DNA of 64,000 nucleotides. Origin: Spirochaetia bacterium UBA6919. Lineage in GTDB: Bacteria; Spirochaetota; UBA6919. Each line of letters starts with the position of its first letter. The stretch's first letter is position 1. Below are positions 43,453-53,807 of this stretch, in pieces. The notes below the pieces were generated by a model. It made no database searches. It was given only the letters and a program-made list of their open reading frames with translations, and was not told the origin of the DNA. The position numbers were made by a program, and so were the translations under genes. The stretch covers positions 1 through 64,000 of the forward strand of contig DKAT01000022.1 of NCBI GenBank assembly GCA_002450905.1, given 5' to 3'.

Positions 43453-44414
43453 AAATACCCCTAATCCATACCTGCAAACGTTTAAAAGAAAGAGGTGTAG
43501 TTGGGATCAATCGAAGAAATGCTGAATACACCTTAAAATATAACAAGCGAAAGCTGTATCCCCTTGTTGATGACAAGCTCAGGACAAAACAACTGGCTAT
43601 TTTAGAGGATATCGCAGTACCTGATCTCTACGACGTCGTTGAATCTCAGGCTCAGAAAAAAGAAATGCTTGATATCCTTAAGTATTACAATGATTTTGTT
43701 ATAAAACCAGCCAGAGGAAGCGGCGGAAATGGTATCCTTGTTATATCTGGCAAGTCAAAAGATATGTTTCGTAAGCTGAACGGTGTTCTCATGGCTCCTG
43801 AAGAGCTGAATTACCATGTTTCAAAGATTATAAGCGGAATGTATAGTCTTGGAGGACATCCTGATAAGGCTCTCATAGAATATAAAGTGCAATTTGACCC
43901 TGTCTTTGAAGTTATCAGCTATCTTGGAGTGCCTGATATACGGGTGATAGTATTATTTGGTGTACCTGTGATGTCTATGGTTCGTCTACCCACTCGATTA
44001 TCAGATGGGAAAGCAAATTTACACCAAGGGGCTATTGGTGCTGGTATTGATATAGCTACTGGAAAAACTCTAACTGCCGTTTGGCGTAATGATATTATCT
44101 ATGAGCACCCGGATACAGGATATCCTGTGAGTGGCATTACCATACCCAGCTGGGATATTTTATTAACTATATCAGCAAAATGTTTTGAATTGACCGGACT
44201 TGGTTATCTGGGTGTGGATATTGTTTTGGATAAAAAACTGGGTCCTCTCATCTTGGAACTTAATGCCAGACCTGGATTAAACATACAGATCGCTAATCAG
44301 ACTGGACTACTAAAACGACTTGAAATGGTCGAAAAACATTATAAAGACTTAAAAAATGTGACTGAACGAATTGATTTTGCCAAACAGAATTTTGCCCATG
44401 GAAAAATAATATAA
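43449..44414 (+). CDS. alpha-L-glutamate ligase-like ATP-grasp protein
   Basis: A 321-residue ATP-grasp enzyme of the family PF14397. INRRNAEYTLKYNKRKLYPLVDDKLRTK near residue 20 is diagnostic; FVIKPARGSGGNGILV near 84 is the glycine-rich ATP loop; YLGVDIVLDKKLGPLILELNARPGLNIQIAN near 258 supplies metal-binding Asp, Glu and Asn. Such enzymes join an amino acid or amine to a carboxylate. Comparative genomics (Iyer, Abhiman and Aravind) predicted that these genes make or modify a peptide together with the transglutaminase-like and retropepsin-like partners. Cytosolic. Confidence 0.88.
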   Translation: MKIPLIHTCKRLKERGVVGINRRNAEYTLKYNKRKLYPLVDDKLRTKQLAILEDIAVPDLYDVVESQAQKKEMLDILKYYNDFVIKPARGSGGNGILVISGKSKDMFRKLNGVLMAPEELNYHVSKIISGMYSLGGHPDKALIEYKVQFDPVFEVISYLGVPDIRVIVLFGVPVMSMVRLPTRLSDGKANLHQGAIGAGIDIATGKTLTAVWRNDIIYEHPDTGYPVSGITIPSWDILLTISAKCFELTGLGYLGVDIVLDKKLGPLILELNARPGLNIQIANQTGLLKRLEMVEKHYKDLKNVTERIDFAKQNFAHGKII

Positions 44415-44577
44415 ACAAATAACAAGCATAATTTCCTTGTCCCTTTGATAAATAAATCATTTTCTAATGAAATATTACAGTTTTTTATAATGTCATTAAG
44501 TTATTTTATTATCTTATGTCGATGATAAAAAAAATCACTTGCATTGGATTGAAAATTATAAAATATCAGAGGGAACC

Positions 44578-45246
44578 ATGAAACAAACACAATTCTATAT
44601 TATCATATTTATTTTTGTACTCATTTCATTTTCACACATATCTGCAAAAGATGAATTGTTTGATGATAACACCAAAAATAATCACTCAACCGCAAAATCA
44701 TCCACTCGATCAAGCCAGCGAATATTAAGTGTAGTCCAATTTGCAAAAGATTTAGTCGGCAGCAAAAGCAGATATTTTTCTCTGGGTGATAGTACTTTTC
44801 GTGGAGATTGCTCAGGATTTGTCTCCTATGTATTTGCATCCCAAAATATTTATCTCATCGACGGATCCGTTAATTTCACTGCCAGACAAGGTTTAGTCTA
44901 TGGTATATTTTTATCCATGAAAAAGAATCATAAAATCCATTATAATAAACATCCGAAAATTGGGGATATTGTTTTCTTCCACAACACTTTTGATATGAAT
45001 CGGGATGGTCGTGTCAATGATCATTTCACCCATATCGGCGTCGTGGAGAGTGTTGCAACTGATGGAACCATTTATTTTATTCACTATTTCAACCCCTGGA
45101 TGGGAGTCTCACGAGATAGAATGAATTTATATTATCCCAATAGTATCTATAAAAACAGTTACGTCAGAAGTCCACGTTATCACAACCCAGGCGGACAATA
45201 TCTCTCAGGTCAACTATTCGCAGGTTTTGGTACAATAAAATCATAA
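44578..45246 (+). CDS. NlpC/P60-like cell-wall hydrolase
   Basis: A 222-residue exported protein. The ATG at 44578 follows GAGGG and directly begins a signal peptide (QFYIIIFIFVLISFSHISA); an ORF start 13 codons upstream would bury it. The catalytic Cys lies in FRGDCSGFVSYVFASQ near residue 80, and the His is in FTHIGVVESV near 152, with HPKIGDIVFFHNTFD between. This Cys-His order fits NlpC/P60 endopeptidases, which cut peptidoglycan peptides. DMNRDGRVNDH inside the domain resembles a calcium-binding loop. Follows the three-gene operon by 163 bases. Confidence 0.82.
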   Translation: MKQTQFYIIIFIFVLISFSHISAKDELFDDNTKNNHSTAKSSTRSSQRILSVVQFAKDLVGSKSRYFSLGDSTFRGDCSGFVSYVFASQNIYLIDGSVNFTARQGLVYGIFLSMKKNHKIHYNKHPKIGDIVFFHNTFDMNRDGRVNDHFTHIGVVESVATDGTIYFIHYFNPWMGVSRDRMNLYYPNSIYKNSYVRSPRYHNPGGQYLSGQLFAGFGTIKS

Positions 45247-45250
45247 CAAA

Positions 45251-45976
45251 TCATTTTTTATTAGGTAGAAGGGGACGTATTTCCACCCGACTCATGAGAT
45301 GACCACTTCGGGTATTCACCACATCATAAATCGCCTCAGCAACATCCATCGCAGTGAGTTTCCACGTCTCATCATCGGATTCCTGGATATGATCATTGAA
45401 AGGGGTATTTACAGATCCTGGCATGATGATACTCACTTTGATATTATGATGGCGAACATCCAGCATAAGACATTCTGAGAACCCCAGAAGGGCAAATTTG
45501 GAAGCACAATAAGCACCACCACCAGCAAAGGTATTTCGACTGGCTAATGATCCCACATTAACTATATGCCCTTTTTTTTGAGATATCATCAAAGGTAAAA
45601 TCTCTTTGGTTAAGTAAAACAACCCGGTAAGATTAGTATTTATAACACTGTTCCACTCTTCATGACTCATTTCAGAAATACTTTTAAATATTCCAATACC
45701 AGCATTATTTACCAGAACGTCAACTCTCCCATAATCTGAATTGATTTTATTAATTAGTTCTTTGGATTGATCAGGATTACGGACATCAAAGAGATACCCT
45801 TTGCTCTCAATTGCACCCATTTTTTTGAACTCATCTTCCAAAGAAGGAATACTGCTCTGATTTCGCGTCGTAAATATGACTGTAGATTTATTCCGAGAAA
45901 ATAATTCGCAGGTTGCCTTACCAATTCCCTTATTCCCACCAGTGATTAAAACAACAGGATTTTCTAAATAATTCAT
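45251..45976 (-). CDS. SDR-family oxidoreductase
   Basis: A 241-residue classical short-chain dehydrogenase/reductase. TGGNKGIGKATCELF (residues 12-26) binds the nucleotide, LVNNAGIGIF is near 88, the catalytic Ser is in VNVGSLASRN near 140, and YCASK near 155 gives the Tyr and Lys. The C-terminus (DVAEAIYDVVNTRSGHLMSRVEIRPL) is typical of the YdfG/DltE-like group. Substrate not predictable. It converges with the NlpC gene, 4 bases apart. All catalytic residues are present, in contrast to the SDR at 6108. Confidence 0.9.
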   Translation of the reverse strand: MNYLENPVVLITGGNKGIGKATCELFSRNKSTVIFTTRNQSSIPSLEDEFKKMGAIESKGYLFDVRNPDQSKELINKINSDYGRVDVLVNNAGIGIFKSISEMSHEEWNSVINTNLTGLFYLTKEILPLMISQKKGHIVNVGSLASRNTFAGGGAYCASKFALLGFSECLMLDVRHHNIKVSIIMPGSVNTPFNDHIQESDDETWKLTAMDVAEAIYDVVNTRSGHLMSRVEIRPLLPNKK

Positions 45977-46073
45977 ATTTACTTCCTTATATTATTGACT
46001 TGGGATTAAATATAGAGGTGATTAAAATAAAATACTTATCATCATAAGATGACACGGTGATTTATAAGAAGAT

Positions 46074-46277
46074 TTAGGCTTTCTTTCTGAACAGGTGAGA
46101 AGATTGACAGCGCCCCACCCAATAATCCTTGAATGTAGAAGAGTATTGAGAAATCCATTCCTTTGCTGCTTGTTGGAAACCAATATCAAAGGATCTTTTC
46201 TCGCTTTCAATCCATTTATACCGGTTTATCTCGTCTATCTGAGCTAAGAGAAATGTTTTTAAGTCTTTTTCAGTCAT
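46074..46277 (-). CDS. small conserved-looking protein of unknown function
   Basis: A 67-residue protein: MTEKDLKTFLLAQIDE then NRYKWIESEKRSFDIGFQ and AAKEWISQYSSTFKDYW. The EINRYKWIESEK...DIGF..AAKEWI pattern is familiar from short stand-alone bacterial proteins, but I cannot name the family. One amphipathic helix dominates. It lies upstream of the SDR gene on the same strand. A different minus-strand frame at 46022-46210 covers the same bases and is judged a shadow. Confidence 0.55.
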   Translation of the reverse strand: MTEKDLKTFLLAQIDEINRYKWIESEKRSFDIGFQQAAKEWISQYSSTFKDYWVGRCQSSHLFRKKA

Positions 46278-46591
46278 ATAACAACTATCCCACGGCTTGT
46301 GAAAGATAATTTCCAGATAATCTTTTTTTAATTATCGGTAAAAATACTTTTTTTTATAGAAAATATTCCATCCAATATAAAAAACCCATTCAAATTTGGC
46401 AAGGATTTTTGTATTATTTTACGATAAAATGAATTATTTTCCAACAGACGTTCCTTATAATTTATTTCATATCAATCACATGAATATTACAATAATATTT
46501 CAATAATATTTTGTTTTTATTTCGAAAAATTATAGTAAATTTCATTTGACCACACCATATATTATAACACATATTATCGGATTTTAAATCA
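46278..46591. other. gene-free region upstream of the OmpA-domain gene
   Basis: About 310 AT-rich bases. TTGACC at 46546 followed by several TATTAT-like boxes suggests a promoter for the gene at 46592, but the spacing of the best pair is not ideal. Nothing else is seen. Confidence 0.4.
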
Positions 46592-47830
46592 ATGAAATAT
46601 AAAATACTTATATTTTTTTTACTACTCATTCCAAATTACACCCATGGTCATGTATTCCAATTTAATGATGAAAAGGGAGTTAAATATCATATCCGAACCT
46701 TCTCTATCCAGGAGGTATTGCATAATAATATTTTACGGGGAACATTTGATCTAAAATACGAGGGATACTTAGAAGTTATTAATATAACATCTGATGGAGC
46801 TCATATTAAAGGTAAATATTTATATTATAACAAACCGTATGCCACTCCCCTGCCTTATAAACTGGAAAATATGTACCATACCAATACCCGTTTTATCCGC
46901 AAAAAAAATGGCGCCATGATGGTTGATAAATCTCTATTCTTCCCGGTTGTACGTCATGTTCCCAAATTCCCTGATCAGGATATCTCCATAGGAATGGGAT
47001 GGTCAGCACGAGGGGAAGAGGCTCAGGATCTTCGAAAACTTGGGATTCAAAACCCGTATATTATGCCATTCAATGCTAAATACCGATATCTCAGGGACGA
47101 GGTATTTCGTGGAAAGAATTGTGCTATCATTGAAATTATTTATATCATTAATCGAAGTACTCATCAGCGGATTGGGGTTAAAAATAATTTAATTCCAGGT
47201 CGAATCATGGGATATTTTAAGGGAAATTACTACTGGGACAAAGATTCAGGCTATCCTGTATATTATGAAGGGGATTATAATTTTATTTATGTATTAATGA
47301 ATGGCGAAGTCAGAGAGTTCAGAGGCAAGGAATATGGAGATGTCACAAAAGATCCTGATCTCAGAAAAATAGTTAAAATCAAGCCTGAAAAAGAGAAGCT
47401 TGACAAAGAAATTAAAAAAAAGATTGAAAAGGATAATTTAAAATTCCCGGTTGAAAAGAAAGACGATAAGATTGTTATTAATCTGGGAGAGCTATTATTC
47501 GATTTTAATTCCTCAGAATTAAGGAAGGATACAATAACTCAGCTGGATAAATTAGCAAAAATCCTTATGAAATATGATAATCTGGATATCACAGTCGAGG
47601 GTCATACAGATAGCATTGGCAATGAAACACAAAATCTTGAGTTATCCGAGTTACGTGCAAAGAGTGTACGGGATTATCTTGTTCAAAAAGGTGTCTCACC
47701 AAAGCGTATCAAATCCAATGGATTTGGAAAATCAAGACCCATAGCCACCAATGATACTCCTGAAGGTCGTAGAAAGAACAGGCGGGTTGAAATTATTATC
47801 CATCTCAAAAAGCCTGAGGAAAAAAAATAG
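46592..47830 (+). CDS. OmpA-family outer-membrane/periplasmic protein
   Basis: A 412-residue protein with a signal peptide (YKILIFFLLLIPNYTHGH). Residues 20-265 form a beta-rich domain that I do not recognise (FQFNDEKGVKYHIRTFS, GYLEVINITSDGAHIKGKYLYY, GSYP-like turns). A charged linker, PEKEKLDKEIKKKIEKDN, leads to a C-terminal OmpA/MotB peptidoglycan-binding domain from about residue 295: LGELLFDFNSSELRKD, ITVEGHTDSIGN, LSELRAKSVRDYLVQKGV, GFGKSRPIATNDTPEGRRKNRRVEI. It anchors the protein to the cell wall. Transcribed alone. Confidence 0.88.
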   Translation: MKYKILIFFLLLIPNYTHGHVFQFNDEKGVKYHIRTFSIQEVLHNNILRGTFDLKYEGYLEVINITSDGAHIKGKYLYYNKPYATPLPYKLENMYHTNTRFIRKKNGAMMVDKSLFFPVVRHVPKFPDQDISIGMGWSARGEEAQDLRKLGIQNPYIMPFNAKYRYLRDEVFRGKNCAIIEIIYIINRSTHQRIGVKNNLIPGRIMGYFKGNYYWDKDSGYPVYYEGDYNFIYVLMNGEVREFRGKEYGDVTKDPDLRKIVKIKPEKEKLDKEIKKKIEKDNLKFPVEKKDDKIVINLGELLFDFNSSELRKDTITQLDKLAKILMKYDNLDITVEGHTDSIGNETQNLELSELRAKSVRDYLVQKGVSPKRIKSNGFGKSRPIATNDTPEGRRKNRRVEIIIHLKKPEEKK

Positions 47831-47915
47831 GTTACTATAATCTATAAACAGGTAATCATCTTTCTAAAAATTATATTAGGACTTCAAAAAGTTATACATT
47901 TATGCAATCATTTTT

Positions 47916-47931
47916 CCCATAATTTTCCCAT
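47916..47931. repeat. 11-bp phased CCCAT repeat, copy C
   Basis: Two CCCAT units at 47916 and 47927, 11 bases apart, with the same spacer ATAATTTT-type sequence as copy B, followed by GAAGGGACTG, which resembles GGGGACTG near copy B. Located between the convergent ends of the OmpA-domain gene and dinG. Confidence 0.55.
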
Positions 47932-48016
47932 GAAGGGACTGGTTGGATGTAATTTAATCATTTTTTAACAATCTTGGCTTGGTATCAGTTTATTTTTTAT
48001 GACAGATTATTTTGTA

Positions 48017-50527
48017 TCAGATAAAATATTTCTGGATTTCATGATATACTTCATCCCGTTTTCCTACTACCATATTGCAATCAGGAATAGAATTTATAAA
48101 TATCTTTCCATAGGGTTTGGTTATAATACGCTTATCCAGACATACCACAACTCCCTGATCTTTTGTGGTTCTTATTAATCGTCCGAAACCCTGCCGAAAC
48201 TTTATTACAGACTGAGGAATTGTGTATTCAAGAAATGGATTACCACCCTCTCGTTCAATTTTTTCTAGTTTACCTTGTGTTATAGGTTCTGTGGGAACTT
48301 TAAATGGTAATTTTACAAGGATCACACATCGAAGTGCATTTCCAGGAACGTCCACACCTTCCCAGAAGGAGTCTGTACCAAATAAAACTGATTGATTTCC
48401 ATTTTTAAAGCGGTTAATGAGGGAGTGTCTATCCATGGATCCTTGTTTCAATAATATTAGTTCGTGAGTATTACTGTTGGATATGTGTTCAAAGCAATGA
48501 TTTAACATACTATAGGAAGTGAATAATATGAATGTACCTCCCTTAGTAATATCTAAAATTTGTTCTAAAACCTGATTGACACTATGATTAAACGAAGCAT
48601 TCTGAGGATCTGGCAGATCAGTAGGAATACAAACGGACATTTGCTCCTTATAATTAAATGGGGATGCAAGAATAGCTTCTTCTAAGCGTTCTTTTGCTGT
48701 TTCAAGAAGTCCAATTTGCTTTTTCATAAACTGGAACGATTTATCTGTCGTTAAGGTAGCGGAAGTCATTACAATTGTTTCCTTTGTATCAAAGAGAAAG
48801 TCATTTAACAACTCTGAAATATTAAGTGGTGAGATATTTATTCGTACCCAGGGATTGGAATCCTTTTTTCGAAGCTCCATCCAATAAACAGAATCTACTT
48901 CTTTAAAATAGACAAAGGATTCTATGGTTGTCACAATGGATAAAATCTTATTTGTATAGGATTCAAGATTCTTTATAGTTCCTAAAAGATCTTCTCTGAG
49001 ATGGTATGGGAGATCCTTTAGTTTCTCTAAAAATTGTTGTAGTAATTCGTAAAGATGAGTCATTTTACTAATCAATGGCTCTGACTTCTTTATAAGATCC
49101 ATTTTAAATGAAGGGTTAATTTTATCAGGGACAAGACGAATTGTGTTTTCAAAAAAATTATTATTTAATTGTTTGGACATGTAATCGGCAAGAAATTGAA
49201 AGAAGACCTCAATATCCTCTCGCATTAATTGAATTCTCGGTATAATATCATTTAACAGAATGTTATCGAGTAAGTCAATTACTTCATGTTCATACTCCTG
49301 TTTCCAATTGGAGATTTGTTTCTTAAAATAGGCTAAAACTCCTTTTTCAACAGTCCCTTTTAAATTATATAGTCTCGATATATTGATTTTAAGAGATATT
49401 TGGGATGTAGTTTTTCCAAAATAATTGATGGCAACATCTTCCAGATTATGTGCCTCATCAATAACCAGCTTCTGATAAGGGGGAAGCAGACCATAGGAAG
49501 ATTGGGTATCACCAATTTCTCCTTTAATCGCAATATCGCTACACAGAATATGATGATTGACAACAAGAATATGGGCTTGATTGACTTGTTTCCTTGCCTT
49601 GAAAAAGAAACATTTATTAAAGTGACTGCATTTTTCTTTTAAGCAAGTATCGGTTTCAGATGCTATCTTATCCCACGTGTCTGGAGTGATAATTCCTGTA
49701 AGCTCATCCCGGGTTCCTTCTTTGAGAACGGGAAGACTATCGATAATTTGATGAATAATATATTTTTCATCTTGTTCAAATAGTTCATAATCCGTATTGT
49801 TCTGTGCTGATTGAAGCTTTCTCAGGCAGATATAATTTCCTCGACCTTTTACCAGAACAGCGTTAAAATCAATATTCAATGCTTTTTTTAAGAATGGAAT
49901 ATCCTTTTGAATAAGTTGCTCTTGCAGATTTATTGTATTGGTGGAGATCACACATTTTTCTTTATTCGATAATGCCCAGTGAATATAGGGTAAAAGGTAT
50001 GCCATAGACTTACCAATACCAGTACCTGCTTCAATAAGCATTAATTTATCTTCATTTATTGCATCACATATGTTTTCTATCATTTTAATCTGGGAATCTC
50101 TCTTTTCATAGTGATCCATGTGTTTAGCAATGGAACTTTTCTGATTGATAAGAGATTTCATTTGATCGATATCCAAATACTGCTTCTCTTCAACCACAGG
50201 AGACTCAACTACGACATAGACATCTGTCACATCATTATTTATAATAACAAATCCCACTCCCTGGTTTCCAAGGTAGCTTGCAATAGCAAGATCATTACCA
50301 GATGGTGTGAGATTACCACCAGGATGATTGTGTATAACGTAATCTCCTTTGAATGCTTGATCGTAGATAACCGGAACTTCCATTTCATTTCCACGAGCAA
50401 TTGGGAGAACACTAGATATAATTGAAGTATTTTGTCTTTTACCAACAAAAAACACTTCATTTCCATTTGAAAGGATGATTTCTTGTCTCATTTTTTGGAT
50501 AGTTTCTTCTGAAAAGATATGATTCAT
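48017..50527 (-). CDS. dinG: DinG-family helicase with an N-terminal JAMM-domain
   Basis: An 836-residue protein. Residues 1-110 form a JAB/MPN (JAMM) domain with a complete metal motif: Glu24 in NEVFFVG, His66 and His68 in VIHNHPGG, Ser76 and Asp79 in PSGNDLA, as in RadC-like proteins. The XPD/DinG superfamily 2 helicase follows: Walker A EAGTGIGKS (167-174), DEAH at 357-360, four cysteines that could hold a 4Fe-4S cluster (Cys234, 295, 300, 306), MTSATL near 606, and the motif VI region FRQGFGRLIRT. Helicase of this group unwinds DNA during repair. The fusion links metalloprotease-like activity with helicase. Last gene of ppdK-pabA-dinG. Confidence 0.88.
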   Translation of the reverse strand: MNHIFSEETIQKMRQEIILSNGNEVFFVGKRQNTSIISSVLPIARGNEMEVPVIYDQAFKGDYVIHNHPGGNLTPSGNDLAIASYLGNQGVGFVIINNDVTDVYVVVESPVVEEKQYLDIDQMKSLINQKSSIAKHMDHYEKRDSQIKMIENICDAINEDKLMLIEAGTGIGKSMAYLLPYIHWALSNKEKCVISTNTINLQEQLIQKDIPFLKKALNIDFNAVLVKGRGNYICLRKLQSAQNNTDYELFEQDEKYIIHQIIDSLPVLKEGTRDELTGIITPDTWDKIASETDTCLKEKCSHFNKCFFFKARKQVNQAHILVVNHHILCSDIAIKGEIGDTQSSYGLLPPYQKLVIDEAHNLEDVAINYFGKTTSQISLKINISRLYNLKGTVEKGVLAYFKKQISNWKQEYEHEVIDLLDNILLNDIIPRIQLMREDIEVFFQFLADYMSKQLNNNFFENTIRLVPDKINPSFKMDLIKKSEPLISKMTHLYELLQQFLEKLKDLPYHLREDLLGTIKNLESYTNKILSIVTTIESFVYFKEVDSVYWMELRKKDSNPWVRINISPLNISELLNDFLFDTKETIVMTSATLTTDKSFQFMKKQIGLLETAKERLEEAILASPFNYKEQMSVCIPTDLPDPQNASFNHSVNQVLEQILDITKGGTFILFTSYSMLNHCFEHISNSNTHELILLKQGSMDRHSLINRFKNGNQSVLFGTDSFWEGVDVPGNALRCVILVKLPFKVPTEPITQGKLEKIEREGGNPFLEYTIPQSVIKFRQGFGRLIRTTKDQGVVVCLDKRIITKPYGKIFINSIPDCNMVVGKRDEVYHEIQKYFI

Positions 50528-50544
50528 AGGAAATCGTGTTTTAT

Positions 50545-51111
50545 CTATAGGGATCTAAGAAAATTTGCAATAATCTTCTTACCCTCTGTAGTGAGTATAG
50601 ATTCTGGATGAAACTGAACGCCCTCTAAAGGATATTCCTTGTGTCGTAAGCCCATTATTATATGATTATTTGTCCATGAAGATATTTCAAACATATCAGG
50701 GAGCGTTTCCCTCTTCACAATAAGAGAATGATACCTCGTAGCAGTAAAAGGATTTTCTATCCCATTATAAATAGTTTTACCATCATGATAAATCTGGCTG
50801 GTTTTACCATGCAGAATCTCATCTGCTCTAACTACATCGCCATTGAAAGCATAGGCAATTGATTGATGTCCAAGACATACTCCTAATATCGGTATATCCT
50901 TATAAAATGTTTTAATCACATCAACCGATATGCCTGCTTCCTTAGGACTACATGGGCCCGGAGAGATTACAATTCCTTTTGGAGAAAGAGATTTTATCCC
51001 ATTAAGAGTGATTTCATCATTTCTAAAAACCTTTAGATCAGAATTTGATTCTCCTATGTATTGAACAAGATTATAGGTGAATGAATCGTAGTTGTCTATA
51101 AATAGTATCAT
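50545..51111 (-). CDS. pabA: anthranilate/para-aminobenzoate synthase glutamine amidotransferase subunit
   Basis: Class I glutamine amidotransferase, 188 residues: [17 protein letters not shown] at residues 4-20, [13 protein letters not shown] near 47, the nucleophile Cys in [15 protein letters not shown] near 79, and the His-Glu pair in [10 protein letters not shown] near 168. It supplies ammonia for chorismate amination. No trpE, pabB or other trp gene adjoins it, so whether it serves tryptophan, folate or both is open. Its ATG overlaps the ppdK stop by four bases (ATGA). Confidence 0.9.
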   Translation of the reverse strand: MILFIDNYDSFTYNLVQYIGESNSDLKVFRNDEITLNGIKSLSPKGIVISPGPCSPKEAGISVDVIKTFYKDIPILGVCLGHQSIAYAFNGDVVRADEILHGKTSQIYHDGKTIYNGIENPFTATRYHSLIVKRETLPDMFEISSWTNNHIIMGLRHKEYPLEGVQFHPESILTTEGKKIIANFLRSL

Positions 51112-53807
51112 TTTTTCTCTTTGAGAGAGGATCGAGCTGCAGCGAGTAATGCAATAGGTACCCGATAGGGGGAACAGCTAACATAATCCATATTAATACT
51201 ATGACAGAATTCAACTGAAGAGGGCTCTCCTCCATGCTCTCCACAGATTCCAATTTTTAAATGAGTCTTAGTTTCTCTTCCTTTCTGCATTCCAATCTTA
51301 ACTAATTCACCTACTCCTTCACGATCAAGGACTTCAAAGGGATTTTTCTTATATAATTCATGCTCTAGGTAGAAGGGTAGAAACTTTCCAGAATCATCAC
51401 GGCTCAAACCAAAAGCTGTTTGTGTAAGATCATTTGTACCAAAGGAGAAAAAGTCCGCCTGGTGCGCTATTTTATCGGCAGTTATAGCTGCTCTTGGTAA
51501 TTCAATCATCGTTCCAACTAGATAACTCACCTGTGAATTTTGCTCTTTAAAGACTTGATTGCATATTCTATCTATAACTTCTCTCTGAGCCTTTAATTCA
51601 AGAACATCACTCACTAAGGGTACCATGATCTCAGGTTCTACAGTAATTCCATCTTTCTTCAGCTCACAAGCTGCTTCAATGATAGCCCTCACTTGCATTT
51701 CTGTTATTTCAGGATAGAGAATACCCAGACGACATCCCCTGTGACCTAGCATAGGATTAAATTCATGGAGATTATCAATCTTAGCCTTAATCTGTTCCGC
51801 TGATATACCAATTTGGATAGCGAGATCTTTAATCTCATCATCGGTATGGGGTAGAAACTCATGAAGAGGAGGGTCTAATAGACGGATGGTACAGGGTAAA
51901 CCATTCATTACCTTGAATATTTCCTTAAAATCCCCCTTCTGAATGGGTAATAACTTGTCAAGGGCCTTTTTTCGCCCTTCCACTGTATCAGAGATAATCA
52001 TCTCGCGAACAGAATCAATTCGATTACCCTCAAAGAACATATGTTCTGTACGACAAAGTCCAATCCCTTCGGCTCCAAATGATTTTGCAACTATACATTG
52101 ATCTGGTTGATCTGCATTAGTACGAATCTTTAATTTTCGATATTTATTAGCCCATTCCATCAATTGAAGATATTTTTTATATGTATCTGATTCTTTCTCA
52201 TCCATTGTTTTATAAATTAATACCTGAAGAACTTCTGATGGAATAGTCTTAACCTCCCCTTCAATAACCTCTCCTGTAGTCCCATCAATTGATAAATAAT
52301 CGCCTTCATTTAATACCCTGTCCTTTACCCGCATTACCTTCTTATTATAACTAATTTCAAGGACATCACAACCAGCAACACAAACCTTTCCCATCTGTCT
52401 GGCAACAAGAGCCGCATGCGATGTCATTCCCCCTCTTGCTGTCAATATACCTTCAGCAGCATCCATACCACCAATATCCTCTGGAGAAGTCTCAATTCTT
52501 GTTAAAATAACCTTCTCACCTCGTTTCTTCCAAGCAATAGCATCTTCTGCAGAAAATACAATACGGCCACAAGCAGCACCTGGTCCCGCATTCAATCCCT
52601 TTGCTAATAAACGATTATCACTTAAGGCTTGTTTCTTGGACTGAGAATCAAATATTGGACGCAATAACTGATTCAGTTGTTCAGGTTCTACACGGAGTAT
52701 AGCTTCCTCCTGGTTTATTAATCCCTCGGACACCATGTCCACTGCAATTCTAAATGACGCAAAACCTGTTCTCTTCCCAACCCGACACTGCAACATCCAC
52801 AATTTTCCTTCTTGTATTGTAAATTCGATGTCCTGCATATCACGATAGTGATTTTCAAGCTTCTGATAGATACCAGTGAGCTCATTATAACACTGTGGAA
52901 ACTCTTTTTCAAGCTGATCAATCTTCTGGGGTGTTCTTATACCAGCAACAACATCTTCACCTTGAGCATTTTTCAGGAATTCCCCATAAAATTTCCTCTC
53001 CCCTGTCGCAGGATCACGAGTGAATGCAACACCAGTACCAGAATTTTCACCCATATTACCGAATACCATTGCTACAAGATTGACTGCAGTACCCCAATTC
53101 TCGGGTATATTATGGAGCTTACGATATATGATTGCTCTTTCTACATTCCATGAGTCAAAAACAGCATTTATACCACCCCACATCTGCTCCATAGGATCAG
53201 TAGGAAAATCTTTTCCAGTAATCTCCTTAACTTTTGATTTATAAAGAGGAATCAGACTTTCAAGATCCTCAGCAGTGAGATCAGTATCCAGTTTAGCCCC
53301 TTTCTTTTTTTTAAGCTCATCTAATATCTCTTCTAAATAATGTCCCTTCATTCCCATAACAACATTAGAGTACATCTGGATGAAGCGTCGGTAACTATCA
53401 TACCCAAACCGTTTATTATTTGTTTTAGCAATAAGTCCTTTCACAGTGGTATCATTTAAACCAAGATTGAGAACAGTATCCATCATGCCAGGCATAGAAA
53501 CTCTTGCACCAGATCGAACAGATAGCAATAATGGATTATCAGAATTACCAAACCCACTGCCCATAATCCTTTCAACACGTTTTAAATTCTCTTCTACAGT
53601 CTCTTTTAATCCCAATGGATATTTTTTTTCATTAGTATAATAATAAGTACAAACTTCAGTAGTGATGGTAAAGCCAGGTGGAACAGGCATTCCCAGGTTA
53701 GTCATTTCTGCAAGATTGGCTCCCTTCCCACCTAAAAGATTTTTCATCTCAGCACTACCATCAGCCTTTCCTTCTCCATAAAAATACACATATTTTTCTG
53801 TTACCAT
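51108..53807 (-). CDS. ppdK: pyruvate, phosphate dikinase
   Basis: Interconverts pyruvate, ATP and phosphate with phosphoenolpyruvate, AMP and PPi. The start at 53807 follows a strong AAGGAG site; an ATG 11 codons earlier lies before it. The 899-residue protein has the N-terminal ATP-binding domain ([47 protein letters not shown]), the phosphohistidine domain with the catalytic His in [21 protein letters not shown] near residue 460, and the PEP-binding TIM barrel ([20 protein letters not shown]-like [21 protein letters not shown] [21 protein letters not shown]). Together with the PPi-type PFK it fits pyrophosphate-linked glycolysis. Confidence 0.96.
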   Translation of the reverse strand: MVTEKYVYFYGEGKADGSAEMKNLLGGKGANLAEMTNLGMPVPPGFTITTEVCTYYYTNEKKYPLGLKETVEENLKRVERIMGSGFGNSDNPLLLSVRSGARVSMPGMMDTVLNLGLNDTTVKGLIAKTNNKRFGYDSYRRFIQMYSNVVMGMKGHYLEEILDELKKKKGAKLDTDLTAEDLESLIPLYKSKVKEITGKDFPTDPMEQMWGGINAVFDSWNVERAIIYRKLHNIPENWGTAVNLVAMVFGNMGENSGTGVAFTRDPATGERKFYGEFLKNAQGEDVVAGIRTPQKIDQLEKEFPQCYNELTGIYQKLENHYRDMQDIEFTIQEGKLWMLQCRVGKRTGFASFRIAVDMVSEGLINQEEAILRVEPEQLNQLLRPIFDSQSKKQALSDNRLLAKGLNAGPGAACGRIVFSAEDAIAWKKRGEKVILTRIETSPEDIGGMDAAEGILTARGGMTSHAALVARQMGKVCVAGCDVLEISYNKKVMRVKDRVLNEGDYLSIDGTTGEVIEGEVKTIPSEVLQVLIYKTMDEKESDTYKKYLQLMEWANKYRKLKIRTNADQPDQCIVAKSFGAEGIGLCRTEHMFFEGNRIDSVREMIISDTVEGRKKALDKLLPIQKGDFKEIFKVMNGLPCTIRLLDPPLHEFLPHTDDEIKDLAIQIGISAEQIKAKIDNLHEFNPMLGHRGCRLGILYPEITEMQVRAIIEAACELKKDGITVEPEIMVPLVSDVLELKAQREVIDRICNQVFKEQNSQVSYLVGTMIELPRAAITADKIAHQADFFSFGTNDLTQTAFGLSRDDSGKFLPFYLEHELYKKNPFEVLDREGVGELVKIGMQKGRETKTHLKIGICGEHGGEPSSVEFCHSINMDYVSCSPYRVPIALLAAARSSLKEKK

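Noticed and set aside
46022..46210. A minus-strand reading frame overlapping the small protein at 46074
   Set aside because: Its sequence has no family features, while the other frame has a conserved-looking NRYKWIESEK pattern.
15941..47931. CCCAT arrays as a CRISPR
   Set aside because: Units are 11 bases with near-identical AT spacers and only two or three per site, so there is no repeat-spacer structure and no cas gene.
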